From Rusavskia elegans (taxonomy: Eukaryota; Ascomycota; Lecanoromycetes; Teloschistales; Teloschistaceae), in the NCBI GenBank assembly GCA_011316305.1, contig SAUG01000073.1:20790-84789 (forward strand): a DNA stretch of 64,000 nt, read 5' to 3'. Under the pieces are notes generated by a model, which saw nothing but the letters and a program-made list of their open reading frames with translations, searched no databases and was not told the origin of the DNA. Every line of letters begins with the position of its first letter. Position 1 is the first letter of the stretch. Shown in pieces: positions 24,541 to 37,660 of the stretch. The position numbers and the translations under genes were made by a program.

Positions 24541-25359
24541 ATCGAACGTAAAGAAATTCAGTTAATTAAAAGCGAGTAAATTAAATTACGTAAACGCTTC
24601 CGCCGCTAGTTCCGTCAGCTCTGTACCTTCCGCTTTCTCTATCGCGCCTTCTACGCCTCTGCTTTCTAAACTATCTTGTTAGCGCTATTCGGCAGTATTT
24701 TATTAGCTAGCAAGCTCGCTGCCGCCGCTAATTACGTTATAGTTATCGAAAAAGAATTAAGAAAATATAGTATATAGTTATTAGTTTAAAGTTAATATAA
24801 AGACATTAGACTAGCTGCTAAAAAGACTATAATACGCCTATAATAACTTCTATATAGTATAACCGTCTGCTTTTTCGCTGGCGTTAGATATAGTATCGAA
24901 AACGATGTTTTTTTTCTTTTTAGAATATTTATTATAGAGCAAGCTTTTATAAAGCCGAAAGGTAAATAAATAAATTATCCGATTTGATTTAATACGGCTT
25001 ACGGCTTACTAGATTAAATAACGGCCTTGGTACGTATCTTTTATACCCGCAGGCCTATTCTATAGAATATTAACTTTAATAAAACCTTTTACCATTCAAT
25101 TATTATCTATATTTGACCTCGTTATAACTAGACTGGCTACTTCGGGTCGGGTTTCTATTAAACCGTCGGGAACTCGATCCGATTTTAGCGGGTCGAACCG
25201 GTTCGACTCGCTAAACGGTTAGATCCGGGTCGAACCTAGATCAAACCCGGATACCCGCTGAACCTTTTTATTTAATTATAAAATAATATAATAAATCAAT
25301 TTATTTATTAATAAATTATATTTAAAGGTAATATAGTTAGATAATATAATTAATCCAAC

Positions 25360-25574
25360 TGTAGAATTCCAAGCTGATTTCCTATAACTATAGAAAAGTG
25401 AAGTATTTATATATACAAGCATTTCCACACTAGATCTATATCCGTTCCTATATCCGCTTTTATAATTAGTAACCGGATTAGTTAATATCCGGATTCGTAT
25501 ATAACTATATAATCTAGATATATATTCTATAATCCTTTAAACTATTCGTATAGTTTAGAACTTTAATTACTATA
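25360..25574. repeat. LTR of Gypsy A (left)
   Basis: A 215-bp terminal repeat, identical in length to the other full LTRs at 33560, 34439 and 43331. Confidence 0.85.
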
Positions 25575-28500
25575 CTCTTCCCTTCCTAAATAAAATATAG
25601 AGCGAAATAAGTATTTTCTAAAATTAAATAGTAATAGAAATAAAACTATAACTAGTAATAACGAGTAAAGTAAAGCGAGGAATAAGGATTTATATTTATA
25701 TAATTTATATAGAAGTAAATAAATATATTAGTAGAAACTCGCTATCGACTACTATAACTTCGAACTTTTTAATTCTCGAAAGTCTTCCTTTTAATAATAT
25801 TATTAATTATTTACTTTAATATTAGTAATAGTAACTATTATAGTATACTATACCTAATCCGATAACGGTTAGAATTATTATAAAATCCTTATAGAATAAT
25901 AGATAGCAAGCTAATAAAATAGTAATTATTATTTATAGAAATAATTACTATCTTTATATAGTAATAGATACTATAAATTAGACTATTCGATAGAAGTATC
26001 GCTTATATTAGTAGTTTTATTAACTTATTTTAGAAAGTATTATTCTTCCTAATAATTTCCGGCGTTAAAATATCGAAATTTATATAGAATACTTCGGTAA
26101 ATTTAGCCGATTTATCTAGATTATATATTTATAAGAGCTTAATATTATTTTTATATAAATAAATCGTTCTTTAGATATATACGACCTACTTTTTTTTAAA
26201 TAACTAATTTTATTCTAGCTATATAGAATTTAAGCGAATAAACTTTATAACTTTTATACTAGCAATATTACTCGTCCTTTCGTATACTATATAAGTATAC
26301 GATAGGAATTCGGAGGTATATATAATAACTATCTATAAAAATGCTATTAAAATTAATATCTATATTTATTTCTATATAGATTATAATCTATAGTCGGTAT
26401 AGAGTTTTTATTATAGGTATAGATTCTATAATCTTCTAAAAAACGAGCGGATACGAAAGCTAGAAGCTATATAGGCGATAATTCTATACCGCTTTTTTCT
26501 ATTCCGCTATAGCTATATTAATTATTATTTAAGCGAATTATAGACTGTAACGTTTTTCCGCCTAATTTTCTATAAAATAATAGAGGCTTTAGTTTTCTAG
26601 CTTTATTTTTCTAGTCTATTATTAATAACTCTAATAGATCTAGATACGAGGATAAACTTTCTATAATCTAAGCCGAAACCTCGTTAATAAATATAATTAA
26701 ATAAAAAAAGGCTAGTAGTTATCTATTAGTTAGATTTCTATTATATATATTAAAGGCTATAAATTTATTTAACTATATACTTTTATTAGATACCGATTAA
26801 ATATAATTAGATTCTTAGCTCGGCTCTATATTTTTTTAAAGATTATTTTTTCTCTTTTTAGCGCCTTCGGGCCTAGAGAGTATATTACCTTTACCGGCTA
26901 CTTCTACTAACGCCCGTTTAGCTCGCCGTAAGGCCTGCCGTATATATACCTTTAAGGTATAGTATATAGCGGCTTAATATTATATAAACCGGTTCTAGAA
27001 CGAAAGAGAATATAAACGCGTAGACTTCGACTTTACTAATAAAGATCGCTCTAGTTTTTAATAGAAGCTTCGGCCCTATTAAAGATAGTAGATATACTAA
27101 AACTAAAGAATAGTAAATAGTTATTTGGATTTCGGCGTAACTATATTTAAAGTATAATAATTATATTATAAAAGGCGGCTTTATTATATTTCCGCTTTAT
27201 ACTAGAATATAGAAGGATCTAACTAGCCGAACTTTTAATTCAAATTTTTCTAATTAAAGAAAATATATCGTATATATCCTAGAATAAAAAACCGTATCTA
27301 AAGTTATTATTAAATTTTTTTAAATATAATTTCGTAAATTAGTAAAAAGCTCCGCTTTAATATTATTTTAAGATTATTTATATCTTTATTTACTTTCTAC
27401 TCTAGAGGAAACTAATAAAAATAATTTTTTTTTAAAATAAATAAAAAATAAAAATATTATATCTAATTTAAAATTAAAGTATATTTTAATATATACGAAT
27501 ATATAAAATAATATATAAAACTAAAAACCTAATTAATCTTTCCTTTTTCTAGAAGTTTATACTTTATTATTACTTTTTTTATAGAGATTATTTTTAGGTA
27601 TAGGCCTAAATTTAAATAAATAATTATTATCTAGATTCTCTATTAGCTTTAGTTTATAAAGTTTCTTTCGCTTACGCTTTCCGTTTAGCGGAGGCTATTC
27701 TATAGTAACTTTTTTTAGTTTTCTTTATCTATAAAATATTTTCTATCTAATAGTAATATTTCTTTTTATAAAATATTTCTTTATATAATTTCTACTAATT
27801 AGATATTTATTAACTAATTTACTAGAAGGTTTTAGAATATAGATATTTAAAATCTCCGTTTAAATAACCTTATATAGACTATATTAGTTTACTTCGAACT
27901 TCTAAAATTATTTAGTTCTAATTAAAACTATATCTCCTTTAATAAAAATATTATCTTTTACTTTTAAATTCTATATCTTTTTATTAGTTTTTATTTATAT
28001 TATTATATTCTTAAATACCTTAGCTCGATCGTACGAAAGAAACGGTATAGAATTTATTCTTTTATTATATTTTTCCGGAAAAGAGCTAGAAATATTAGTT
28101 AATAGAATCGGGTTAATACTATAAAATAAATAGAGGGATCAAAATCTAGTAGTTATATTTATATAAATATATATAGTAAATAGAGCCTAGTTTAAATAAA
28201 GATTCTAAGTCTTTTTCGGCTATCCGATATAGTATTTAATAAATATTTTCCTAAAAACTCTATTAAACCTATCGATAATACTATTTATTTATAGATAATA
28301 AAGCGTTATACTTTAATATTTAACTCCTAGTAAGCAGTATATCTCGTCTATAGCTAGAGTCTAAAGATTTATATTTTAATTAATAATAATTTCTTTTAAA
28401 AAGCCGTAATTACGGCAGATCCGATAGATAATAAATTCGGCTAGTACTTCTACTATTATATTTAGAAGCGATTAAATTATAGGTTATCTAGTAGTATAGT

Positions 28501-29435
28501 TAATTATAGTTATAATTTATTTATTACTTTAGTTAATTTCTAGTAAAGGATTAATAAGATCGAATTCCTAGTATTTAAAAGGATTTAACCTATTTTTCTA
28601 GATACTAGAAAGATATATTATATTCTGTTTTATATTATAAAAGATAGCAGTAAGCTAATATTCGAAATAGTATTTAATATAATATTTAATATCTTTTTTT
28701 ATTTTAGGCTACTACTATTTTATATAAATAATATCTATTATTATTTCGTATAAATAGTAACTATATTATTTATAGATATAGTCTAGAAAGTTTATAGAAA
28801 TCTATATTAGAATATAGAGTATCTAATTATTTTAAAGCGAGTCCTGATACTATATTATATTATTTTTAACTCGGAAATAGTATTTATATTTTTTTAAAAT
28901 AATTTTTATTTCCGGATTATTAAGTAGGGTTCCGGATTCCGTATAAATTCTAATAATATTATTAAATAAAATTATATAATTATTAACTTTACTAGTAAAT
29001 AACTAGAAGTTTCCTCTTCGGTTTAATATATTTACTACTATTATTTTACTATCCGGCTTATATTTAATATCGAGTTTATATTTTCTAAATTCTATAAACT
29101 AGTAAGTAAGCTTTTTAGAAGATTTAGTAGTAGTTATAAAATATTATAAGCCTGTATAATCCGTTTTAATAGTTATAGTTATTTTATTTTTAATATAGTA
29201 GCGCTATCGCTATAAAAACTCTTTAATAGTAAAAAGTTCTTATTTATAGATAGTATAGTTACGTTCTATAGATATAAATACCCTATTTTTAAAAATAATA
29301 GGGTATTTAATACTATCGATATTAATTTAATAGAGAACGGCGTTTTATCTAAAATTAAAAGTATCTATTTTAATAATAAAAGATAGAGTTATATTAGGTT
29401 AAGTAAATATTTTATTATTTATTATAATATTTTTA

Positions 29436-30423
29436 CCCTTTATAGAGCCCCTGTCCGAGGTTATAGTTGAGTTATTATATATATACGTTTCATTACCGTA
29501 GTTTTTATACGGCAATAACAATTATTGCTTATATAGCAAAGAATTTTCGCAGCTAAAAGTCAAGCAAGGTTTGCAGCGCAGTTAATCGTTTTTATTCTAT
29601 TATATCTTCTATTTAATTACTATTCCTCTCCTATAATTCTCTTATACCACTTCGAAATACGTACGATTATAAGCTACTAATATAGCCTCTAAAACTACCT
29701 ACTAGGCGGTAATACTATTCTTTACTCTTATTACTTCGTCCTTATCTATAGTCGTACCCGAATCTAGACGGCCTGCTAACCTATCTAGATACCTAATAAC
29801 TACTAGTTTAATTTCTAGCTCGACTACTAGCTCGGATTCTAGTAGGATAAAGACTTCTATTAGAAGTTTAATATCGTCGCTAAAACCGTATAGTTCCGGC
29901 GGATTTAGAATATAAGGCTTTAATATCGTAGTTAGGACCGACGGATTTCGGGATTTAAAGTCTGTTATAGGCGGACTAGCGAGGACTCGGTCGATATTAT
30001 CGAATAGTTTAAATTTAGCGATTTCGAGCTCTATTTCTTCTAATTAGAAAGGTATAATCGTGATTGTGGTATTGTTAGTAGAGGTTCTGTACATGTCAGC
30101 CTGCAGCCTGGGCTGTTGCGGAAGATACGTACGTCAGATACGATAGTAGGTGCTAGTAAAAGAAGAAAAAAAAGAAGAAGCGACTGTAAGGTATATATAT
30201 TACGAAAATTCTACTATAATATATTTTAAGTAAACTATAGAAATTTATACTATAAACGTATTACAAAATAGATTTAAATTAATTTTATATAGTTTTTTAG
30301 TTTAAATTAATTAGACTAGGGTACTAGTTCTTATACCGTATATCTAACGCTAGCGTATTAATACTAAAGTAAATTACTTACGGAACCGACGGTTAACCGG
30401 GCACTAAAAAAACAAATAAAATA
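29436..30423. mobile_element. Unrecognised ~1 kb element, copy E1, inside Gypsy A
   Basis: It is absent at the same place in Gypsy B (near 40030), which gives an empty site. A perfect 12-bp TSD, ATAATATTTTTA, lies at 29424-29435 and 30424-30435. The plus-strand start is CCCTTTATAGAGCCCCTGTC and the plus-strand end is an A-rich tail (ACTAAAAAAACAAATAAAAT). The minus strand contains a decayed frame of about 150 codons, from an ATG near 30094 to about 29637, preceded by a CT-rich stretch. Its stops are of RIP type. A long TSD with an A-rich end suggests a retroposon, but the frame is antisense to the tail. TGYCCG(A)GGTTA occurs inverted near both ends, so a DNA element remains possible. Confidence 0.7.
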
Positions 30424-33400
30424 ATAATATTTTTAATTAGTTTATATATATTTCAAGTTTAAAAATTTATTCGGATTAATTTATACTTTTTATTTTTTAA
30501 ACTTTAAATTAATTTATAGAAAAGTCTATATATTAGGATAAAATCCTCTATAAATCTCCGATAATAGATATATAATTTTTAAAAAGACGATATATTATAT
30601 ACTATTTATAGCGGTAGCTAGTTTTTAATAACTTTTACTTTTATTATATTTATACGGATTTTTTTATTAATAATAATATATCTATAGAATTTAATATACT
30701 TCTAGAAAAATAGATACTTTAAAGGTTTCGCGAATAGTTAATTTTTTTTAAATATTTTTATAATAGCTTTAATATATTATAGATACTCTTTTTCGTTCTT
30801 CGAATAGATTAAAATATTATCGAAGTAAATAACTATAAGATTATTAAATAACGGTCTAAATATATTATTTATTATAGTTTAGAATATTATAGATATACTC
30901 GTTAACCTAAATAGTATAACTAAAAATATATATTTACTAGCTTTAGTATTAAAAGCCGTTTTTATATAATCTTTTTTAATAATATTAATCTGCTAGTAAT
31001 CGTTTATTAGATTAATTTTACTAAAATACTTTACTATTTTAATAGTATCTAAATAATTTTAATTTTTAGATAATAGATATCTATTCTTTATACTTATATT
31101 ATTAAAACTTCGGTAGTCGATATATATATACTAGCTACCGTTCTTTTTTTTAGTAAAAAGAACGGGCGCGCCTTAAAAAGATTAATTTAGTCGAATTAAT
31201 TCTCGTTCGGTAAAATATTTAATCTAATATTTCTATTTTTTATTCTATTTAGGAGATAAATTATAATAAACTTAATTAATAGATCGAATATCGCCGGTTT
31301 TAATAATATAATCTAATAGTTTCTCTAGTAGTAATTTTATTAAAAAGTTATTTTAGAAATAATCTAGAAATTTCGGACCGAAAATTCTATCTAGTTTTAT
31401 ATAGCCTATTATTTTCTAGACCGGGTTAAATTATTCCGGAAAATTAGATTCATTTTATATAATATATAGGCAGGCCTATACGCCCTTTTTAATCAATTAT
31501 TTAAATCTTTTAAAATTAATTTCGGAAAATTCGATCGGGGTATTTTTAAGAAAATATAAATAATATATATTTAAAGCGCTATATAATTAATATATAATTC
31601 TATTCTTTTAGATTTATATTCCTAGGATATTATAGTTAGGTACCAAATTTTATTACTTTTAGAAATCTTTTCTAAAAATTAAATTATAGTTTATATTTAA
31701 TACTATATAAAAAGTGGTAGTCGAAAAGGTTTTATAAAATTATAAGAGTTCCGTCGCTTTTAAAATATCTATAGTTCTACTACTTTTAAGCCGTATTCTA
31801 CCCGATAACTATTAAAACTCTAATTCTAGGAAGTTAATAATATACCTAGTAATAAAGTAGTTAGTAGTATTTAAATTAATAAAAACTTTAAAGTAATTTC
31901 TACTAATTTTTAGGTTAAACTATATCTATCTATTAAAACCCGGTATTCGATTTATATATAAAAGTCGCTTATTATCCTATATATTTTTAAACGATAATAT
32001 TATATTATAGGAAGTAGTTAAAGCTTTTTCCGGTATCTTTTTAAAGATTATTTTTAACTTTTTAATTTTTATCTTAACTAGACTAAATTATTTTTCTATT
32101 ATTAAAGGTTTTTTATTAGTATTATATATACGCCTAGATATATATAATACTATTTATTATCCGATAATCTATTATTAATTATTATTAATAAACTTTTTTT
32201 TTTAAAAAAAATCTATTCCGCGGGAATATATTCTAGAATATAAATATTCCGGTAATTTTTTTTCGCGATAGCTAGGCTTCCTATAATTATAGTATTTATT
32301 TATACTATTTAATCCCTTTTATCTATTTTCTCTTCTTTAATTATCTCGGTTTCGGCCGCGGCCGTTTCGACTACTAGTATCTATAGAATTAATCTCGGTA
32401 GTACTAGATTATTTAACTATTAAAGAAGCTATAGTACCCCGGTTACTATAGCGTTTAGTAGTAACCTTTTTAAATATTATTATAGTATTTATAATATTTA
32501 TAAAATTTATTAGTTATCTATTTTATTATTATAGAACGAGATATCTTTTAATAGCTATTTAGATATTAGGCTTTAGATAATCGATAAAATACTTTAAAAT
32601 AGTATATTCGTTAATTTTACTTTTAATATCTATATACGATTTAATAAAAGTAAAATAATAGTTTTTAATATCGCTAAATTTCTTATTCTAGACTAATCTA
32701 CGCTAAATAGCTAAAGCGTTTTCTATAAAATTCGGTTTATTCTATTATTTTAGGAAGGCCTTTTTAAAATATTTCTAGAAGTTTTTATCTAGATTAAAGA
32801 TCTATTTAATATACTATAGTTTAATATTATTAAAAAAATACTAACTACTATAGAAAACGGGGTCCGTAATAGTTATATTATAAAATAAATAATAATATTT
32901 ATAGCAGTCGAACTAGATATAGATAATATAGTAATTATATTTATAACCTTTAAAGTTAGAAGGTTTTTTATTATAGACGTTCTATATTATATAGGCTATA
33001 GAAATATTAGATATATTAGAAAAAATAGACCTATATAATAGCAGATTAGGGTTTCTACTAGAAAGCCCTGGTAGCTCTAGATTAGAACTACTATAATAGG
33101 AATAATAATAATTAGAGCCGGTATAACTATTTCTATAGTTCGTATAAAAACGACCGAAAAATCGATTATATTTAATACTAGGCCTATTTTTATTATCGCT
33201 ATCGTAAGAATCATTATTTTCGAAAATACCTAGAATACCTCTGAAACTAATACTTTTTCTAGAAATATCCTTTTCTATAGTAAAGATAGTAGCGAATTAG
33301 ACTATAAATAAATTATTTAAAAAGGTTTTATAACGAAACTTCTAGTTTATATAAATTTTAGAAAAGGTCGTATTTTTATTATATATTATTATTCGCTCTA

Positions 33401-33559
33401 TACTAGCGCCGAGCTAAAAGTAGAAGAAATATTTTATTTAGAAATTTATATTCGAATTTAAAGAATCTTATTTATAAAATTAGGTAAAACCGATTTAAAA
33501 AAGCTTTAATAATAGGATAAAGTTGGATCGTTTATAGCCTAAAAGGTTATTACTATTAG

Positions 33560-33774
33560 TATAATATTCTAAGCTAATTTTCTATTATTATAGAAAAGTA
33601 AAATATTTATATATATAAATATTCCTACGCTATATCTATACCTGCTTCTATACTCGCTTTTATAATTAGCGACCGGATTAGTTAATATCCGAACTCGTAT
33701 ATAACTATATAATCCAGATATATATTCTATAATCTTTTAAACCGTTCGTATAGTTCAGAACCCTGACCACTATA
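33560..33774. repeat. LTR of Gypsy A (right)
   Basis: A 215-bp terminal repeat, the 5' LTR in element orientation. Confidence 0.85.
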
Positions 33775-34155
33775 TAACTAGGATATTTCTAACTAGCGTA
33801 GTTAATTAATTAGTATTTTTTAAAATTATTTATATAATTTTTATACTAGAATTATATTTTTATCCTAGAGTTTAGCGCTATAATTTAGTTTTAATAGATC
33901 GGGTCGGGTTAGCTAACCCGAATTTAAAATCCGGTCGGATCGGATTATATTTTAGTTTAATCCGATTCGAATCGGATCGGATTAGCTAATCCGAATTTAA
34001 AACCCGATCCGACGGCCAGCCTAGTTATAATATTGATTTTCGAGGGATTCGAACCTCCGATCCGCCGGATATAACTCCGTTAACTCCGAATAACGTTGGA
34101 TCCGTTAGGCTTTCAGGTCACGCAGCGTTGCTACTGCGCTATTCAAGCCAAAAAG

Positions 34156-34315
34156 TAGACTAGCTACTTCGAACCAAAGTGGCGACCCGACTTCGCGATA
34201 AACGTAGCTATTACGTCGAAATTACTATTTAAAGTTAGTCTCCTTTCTAATACGGTTAGAAACTCGAACCCGAAATACGAACCCGGATTCGAAACCCGAT
34301 AAAACGGCAAGTCTA
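34156..34315. mobile_element. hAT-like MITE D3 (160 bp)
   Basis: The ends are TAGACTAGCTACTTCGAACC and (reverse complement) TAGACTTGCCGTTTTATCGG. The 8-bp TSD CCAAAAAG at 34148-34155 and 34316-34323 is perfect. It has the same length and content as D4 in opposite orientation, is little affected by RIP, and interrupts the TSD of SINE copy 3. Confidence 0.82.
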
Positions 34316-34438
34316 CCAAAAAGTAATAGTTGATTTATTTTATTATAAAAAATAAAACGATACCGCGAAATGATTTCGCTATTATAATATTATAACTTAA
34401 TTTCTATTGAAAACTATTATCGAATATAAATCTAAAGC

Positions 34439-34653
34439 TGTAGAATTCCAAGCTGATTTTCTATAACTATAGAGGAATAAGGTATTTATATATATAAGCA
34501 TCTCTACGCTAGATCTATACCCGCTTCTATACCCGCTTTTATAAATAGCGACCGGATTAGTTAATATCCGAATTTATATATAACTATATAATCCAGATAT
34601 ATATTCTATAATCTTTTAAACTATCTAAATAATTTAGAATTTTAACTACTATA
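34439..34653. repeat. LTR of Gypsy B (left)
   Basis: A 215-bp repeat followed by a polypyrimidine run (TTTTCCTCTTC), the polypurine tract on the minus strand. Confidence 0.85.
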
Positions 34654-36285
34654 TTTTCCTCTTCTTAAATAAAATATAGAGAGAAGTAAGTATTTTCTAA
34701 AACTGAATAGTAATAGAAATAAGATTATACTAGTAATAATAAATAAAGTAAAACGAAGAATATAAATTTACCTTCGTATAATTTATATAGAAATAAATAA
34801 ATATATTAGTAGGAACTCGCTATCGACTACTATAATTTCGAATTTTTTAACTTTCGGAACTTTTCCTTTTAGTAATAATATCGATTATCTGCTTTAATAA
34901 TAGTAATAATAACTATTATAGTATATTATATCGAACCTAACGGCAGTTAGAATTATTATAAAATCCTTATGGAGTAATAGATAGCGAGCTAATAAAATAG
35001 TAATTATTATTTATAGAAGTAATTACTATCTTTTTATAGTAATAGATATTATAAATTATACTATTTAATAGAGATATTGTTTATATTAGTAGTTCTATTA
35101 ATTTATTTCGGGAAGCGTTACCTTTCCTAATAATTTCCGGCGTTAAAAAATCGAAATTCGTATAAAATACTTTAGTAAATTTAGCCGATTTATCTAGATT
35201 ATATATCTATAAGAATTTAATACTATTTTTATATAAATAAATCGTTCCTTAGATATATACGATCTATTTTCTTTTAAATAACTAATTTTATTCTAGCAAT
35301 CTAGCTATATAAAATTTAAACGAGTAAACTTTATAGCCTTTATATTAGTAATATTATCTATTCTTTTATATACTATATAAATATATAATCGAAATCCGGA
35401 GATATATATAGTAATTATCTATAGAAATACTATTAAAGTAAATATCGATATTTATTTTTATATAGATTATAATCTATAGTCGGTATAGAACTTCTATTAT
35501 AGATATAGATTCTATAATCTTCTAAAAAATAAATAGATATAAAAACCCGAAACTATATAGATAATAATTCTATACCGCTTTTTCCTATTCCGTTACAGCT
35601 ACGTCGATTATTGTCGAGGCGAATTATAGACCGTAACGTTTTTCCGCCTAATTTTTTATAGAATAATAAAGGCTTTAGTTTTCTAGCTTTATTTTTCTAG
35701 CCTACTATTAATAACTCTAATAGACCTGGATATAAGAATAAACTTTCTATAATTTAAATCGAAACCTTATTAATAAATATAATTAAAAGAAAAAAGGCTA
35801 GTAGTTATCTATTAGCTAGATTTCCGTTATATATATTAAAGGCTATAAGTTTATTTAGCTATATATTTTTATCGGATACCGATTATATATAATTAGAATC
35901 TTAATTCGGCCCCGGGCCTTTTTAGAAATTATTTCCTCTTTCTTCTACGCCTTCGGATCTAGGAAGTATACTATTTTTACCGGCCGTTTCTATTAACGCC
36001 TATATAGCTCGCTATAAGGTTTATTAGATATATACCTTTAAAATATAGTATATAGTAGTTTAACGTTAAATAGATCGGCTTTAAAGCGAAAGGGAACGCG
36101 AATACGAAGATTTTAATCTTACTAATAAAGATCGCTTTAGTTCTAAACGGGTATTTCGGCCTCGTCGCAGGCGGTAAATATATTAAAACTGAAAAATAGT
36201 AGATAATTATTTAGATTTCGGCGTAGCTATATTTAAGGTACGATAGTTATATTATAAAAGGCGGCCCTATTATATTTTAATTTTA

Positions 36286-37342
36286 TTATTTTATTTATTT
36301 TTTTTAGTATCCGGTTAACCGTCGGTTTCGTAAACAATTTACTTTAATATTAGTACGCTAGCGTTAGATATACGGTATAAGAACTAGTACCCTAGTCTAA
36401 TTAACTTAAACTAAAGAACTATATAAAATTAACTCGAATCTATTCTATAATACGCTTATAGTATAAACTTCTATTATTTATTTAAAATATAACGTAGCAG
36501 AATTTTCGTAATATATATACTTTACAGTCGCTTTTTTTTCTTTTTCTTCTTTTACCAGCACCTGTAACTACTACGGACTGATTTAACTTATACTATCGTA
36601 TCTGACGTACGTATCTTCCGCAACAGTCCAGGCTGCAGGCTGATATATATAGAACCTCCACTAATAATAAATCACGATTATACCTTTCTAATTAAAAGAA
36701 ATAGAGCTTAAAATCGTTAAATTTAAACTATTTAATAATATCGACTAAGTCTTTACTAGTCCGCCTATAACGGACTTTAAATTCCGAAATCCGTCGGTCC
36801 TAACTACGATATTAAAGTTTTATATTCCGAATCCGCTAGAGTTATATAGTCTTAGCGACTATATTAAACTTCTAGTAGGAGTTTTTATCCTACTAAAATC
36901 CGAGCTAGTAGTCGAGCTAGAAATTAAACTAGTAGTTATCGAATATCTAGATAGGTTAGTAGGCCGTCTAGATTCGGGTACAACTATAGACGAGGACGAA
37001 GTAATAAAGGTAAAGGATAGTATTACCGCCTGATAGATAGTCCTGGAAGCTATATTAGTAGCTTATAATCGTGCGTATTTCGAAGTAGTATAAGGGAATC
37101 CTGGTGCGTGGAGGACTGCGAGTGACAAAAGGTGTATTTATATAGGGGAGGAATAGTGATTAAATAGAGGATATAATAGAATAAAAACGATTAACTACGC
37201 TATAAACCTTGCTTAACTTTTAACTGCGAAAATTCTTTACTATATAAGTAACAATTATTATTGCCGTATAAAAACTACGGTAATAAAACGTAAATATATA
37301 ATAATTCAATTATAACCCCGGACAAAGGTTTTACAAGAGATA
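36286..37342. mobile_element. Unrecognised ~1 kb element, copy E2, inside Gypsy B
   Basis: It is the reverse orientation of E1, at a different site in the Gypsy element. Gypsy A has the empty site near 27190. The 12-bp TSD is ATTTTAATTTTA (36274-36285) and ATTTTAGCTTTA (37343-37354), differing by two transitions. The plus strand carries the CT-rich leader (about 36520-36560) and a decayed frame from about 36640 to 37091. Near its end, at the same codons, E1 has TAG TAG and E2 has TGA TAG, as expected if RIP hit Trp-Gln codons. E2 has about 42 bases (37100-37141) missing from E1. Confidence 0.7.
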
Positions 37343-37660
37343 ATTTTAGCTTTATATTAAAATATAAAGGAATCTAATTTTCCAAATTTTTAATTTAAAC
37401 TTTTCCGGTTTAATAAATATATATTATATATATCTTAGGATAAAAGATCGTATCTAAAATTATTATTAAGTTTTTATTAAATATAATTCTATAAACTAGT
37501 ATAAAGTTCTGCTTTCAATATTATTTTAGAATTATTTATATATTTATTTACTCTTTAGTCAATAGGAAATTAACGAAAATATCTTTTTTTTAAAATAAAT
37601 AAAAAATAAAGATATTATATTAAAACTAGAATTTTTAATTTAAATATATATAAATATATG

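Larger units (their letters stand above)
25360..33774 (-). mobile_element. Ty3/Gypsy LTR retrotransposon A, RIP-mutated
   Basis: The LTRs at 25360-25574 and 33560-33774 are both exactly 215 bp, with TGTAG...CTACA borders (mutated in places). The TSD is CAAC / TAAC. A polypyrimidine run (CTCTTCCCTTCC) lies just inside the left LTR; it is the polypurine tract on the minus strand and fixes the orientation. Minus-strand reverse transcriptase is clear near 30790-30860: VIYFDNILIYSKNEKEY, with the catalytic box at 30816-30827 changed from FDD to FDN. Integrase-like sequence (IIDYTTRQPIIQ type) lies near 28450-28560. Every frame has stops. Length is about 7.4 kb without E1. Confidence 0.85.
25129..34023. 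mobile_element. hAT-like MITE D2, split by Gypsy A
   Basis: The left end is TAGACTGGCTACTTCGGGTC (25129) and the right end (reverse complement) is TAGGCTGGCCGTCGGATCGG (34023). The TSD is GTTATAAC at 25121-25128 and GTTATAAT at 34024-34031. Its two parts (about 231 and 245 bp) resemble D1. It lies in the last bases of the right LTR of element C. Confidence 0.75.
22512..34032. mobile_element. Short LTR retrotransposon (element C)
   Basis: Direct repeats at 22512-22704 and 24930-25128 share a TGTTATA...TATAACA border (now TA at mutated ends). The final base of the right LTR lies at 34032, beyond MITE D2. The TSD is TTGGT at 22507-22511 and TTGAT at 34033-34037 (one G-to-A change), lying within the SINE. 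Its own length without inserts is about 2.1 kb. The interior is RIP-mutated and I recognise no pol domain, so it may be non-autonomous; superfamily unresolved. Confidence 0.68.
22280..34149 (-). mobile_element. tRNA-derived SINE, copy 3, split in two
   Basis: The 3' body lies at 22280-22511 and the tRNA-like head (with B-box GGTTCGAATCC) at 34033-34149; together they make one SINE. The break is the insertion of element C. The outer TSD is AAAAAGAAATAGTT at 22266-22279. The right copy, AAAAAGTAATAGTT, is interrupted by MITE D3 (34150-34155 plus 34324-34331). Confidence 0.78.
22266..34331. other. Five-deep nested transposon stack
   Basis: Order of insertion, outermost (oldest) first: SINE copy 3, then LTR element C, then hAT-like MITE D2, then Gypsy A, then element E1. 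Each inner element is bounded by its own TSD inside the outer one. MITE D1 is also inside C, and MITE D3 sits inside the right-hand TSD of SINE copy 3. The parts are listed separately. Confidence 0.8.

Noticed and set aside
24379..24579. 66-residue plus-strand frame
   Set aside because: It lies across the right end of MITE D1; its RIRSGIE-type sequence is the translated terminal repeat.
29436..30423. E1 as a solo LTR (TG...CA borders at the TGTCCG and CCGGGCA sites)
   Set aside because: The TSD and the empty site in Gypsy B place the ends 16-22 bases farther out, so TG...CA is not the boundary.
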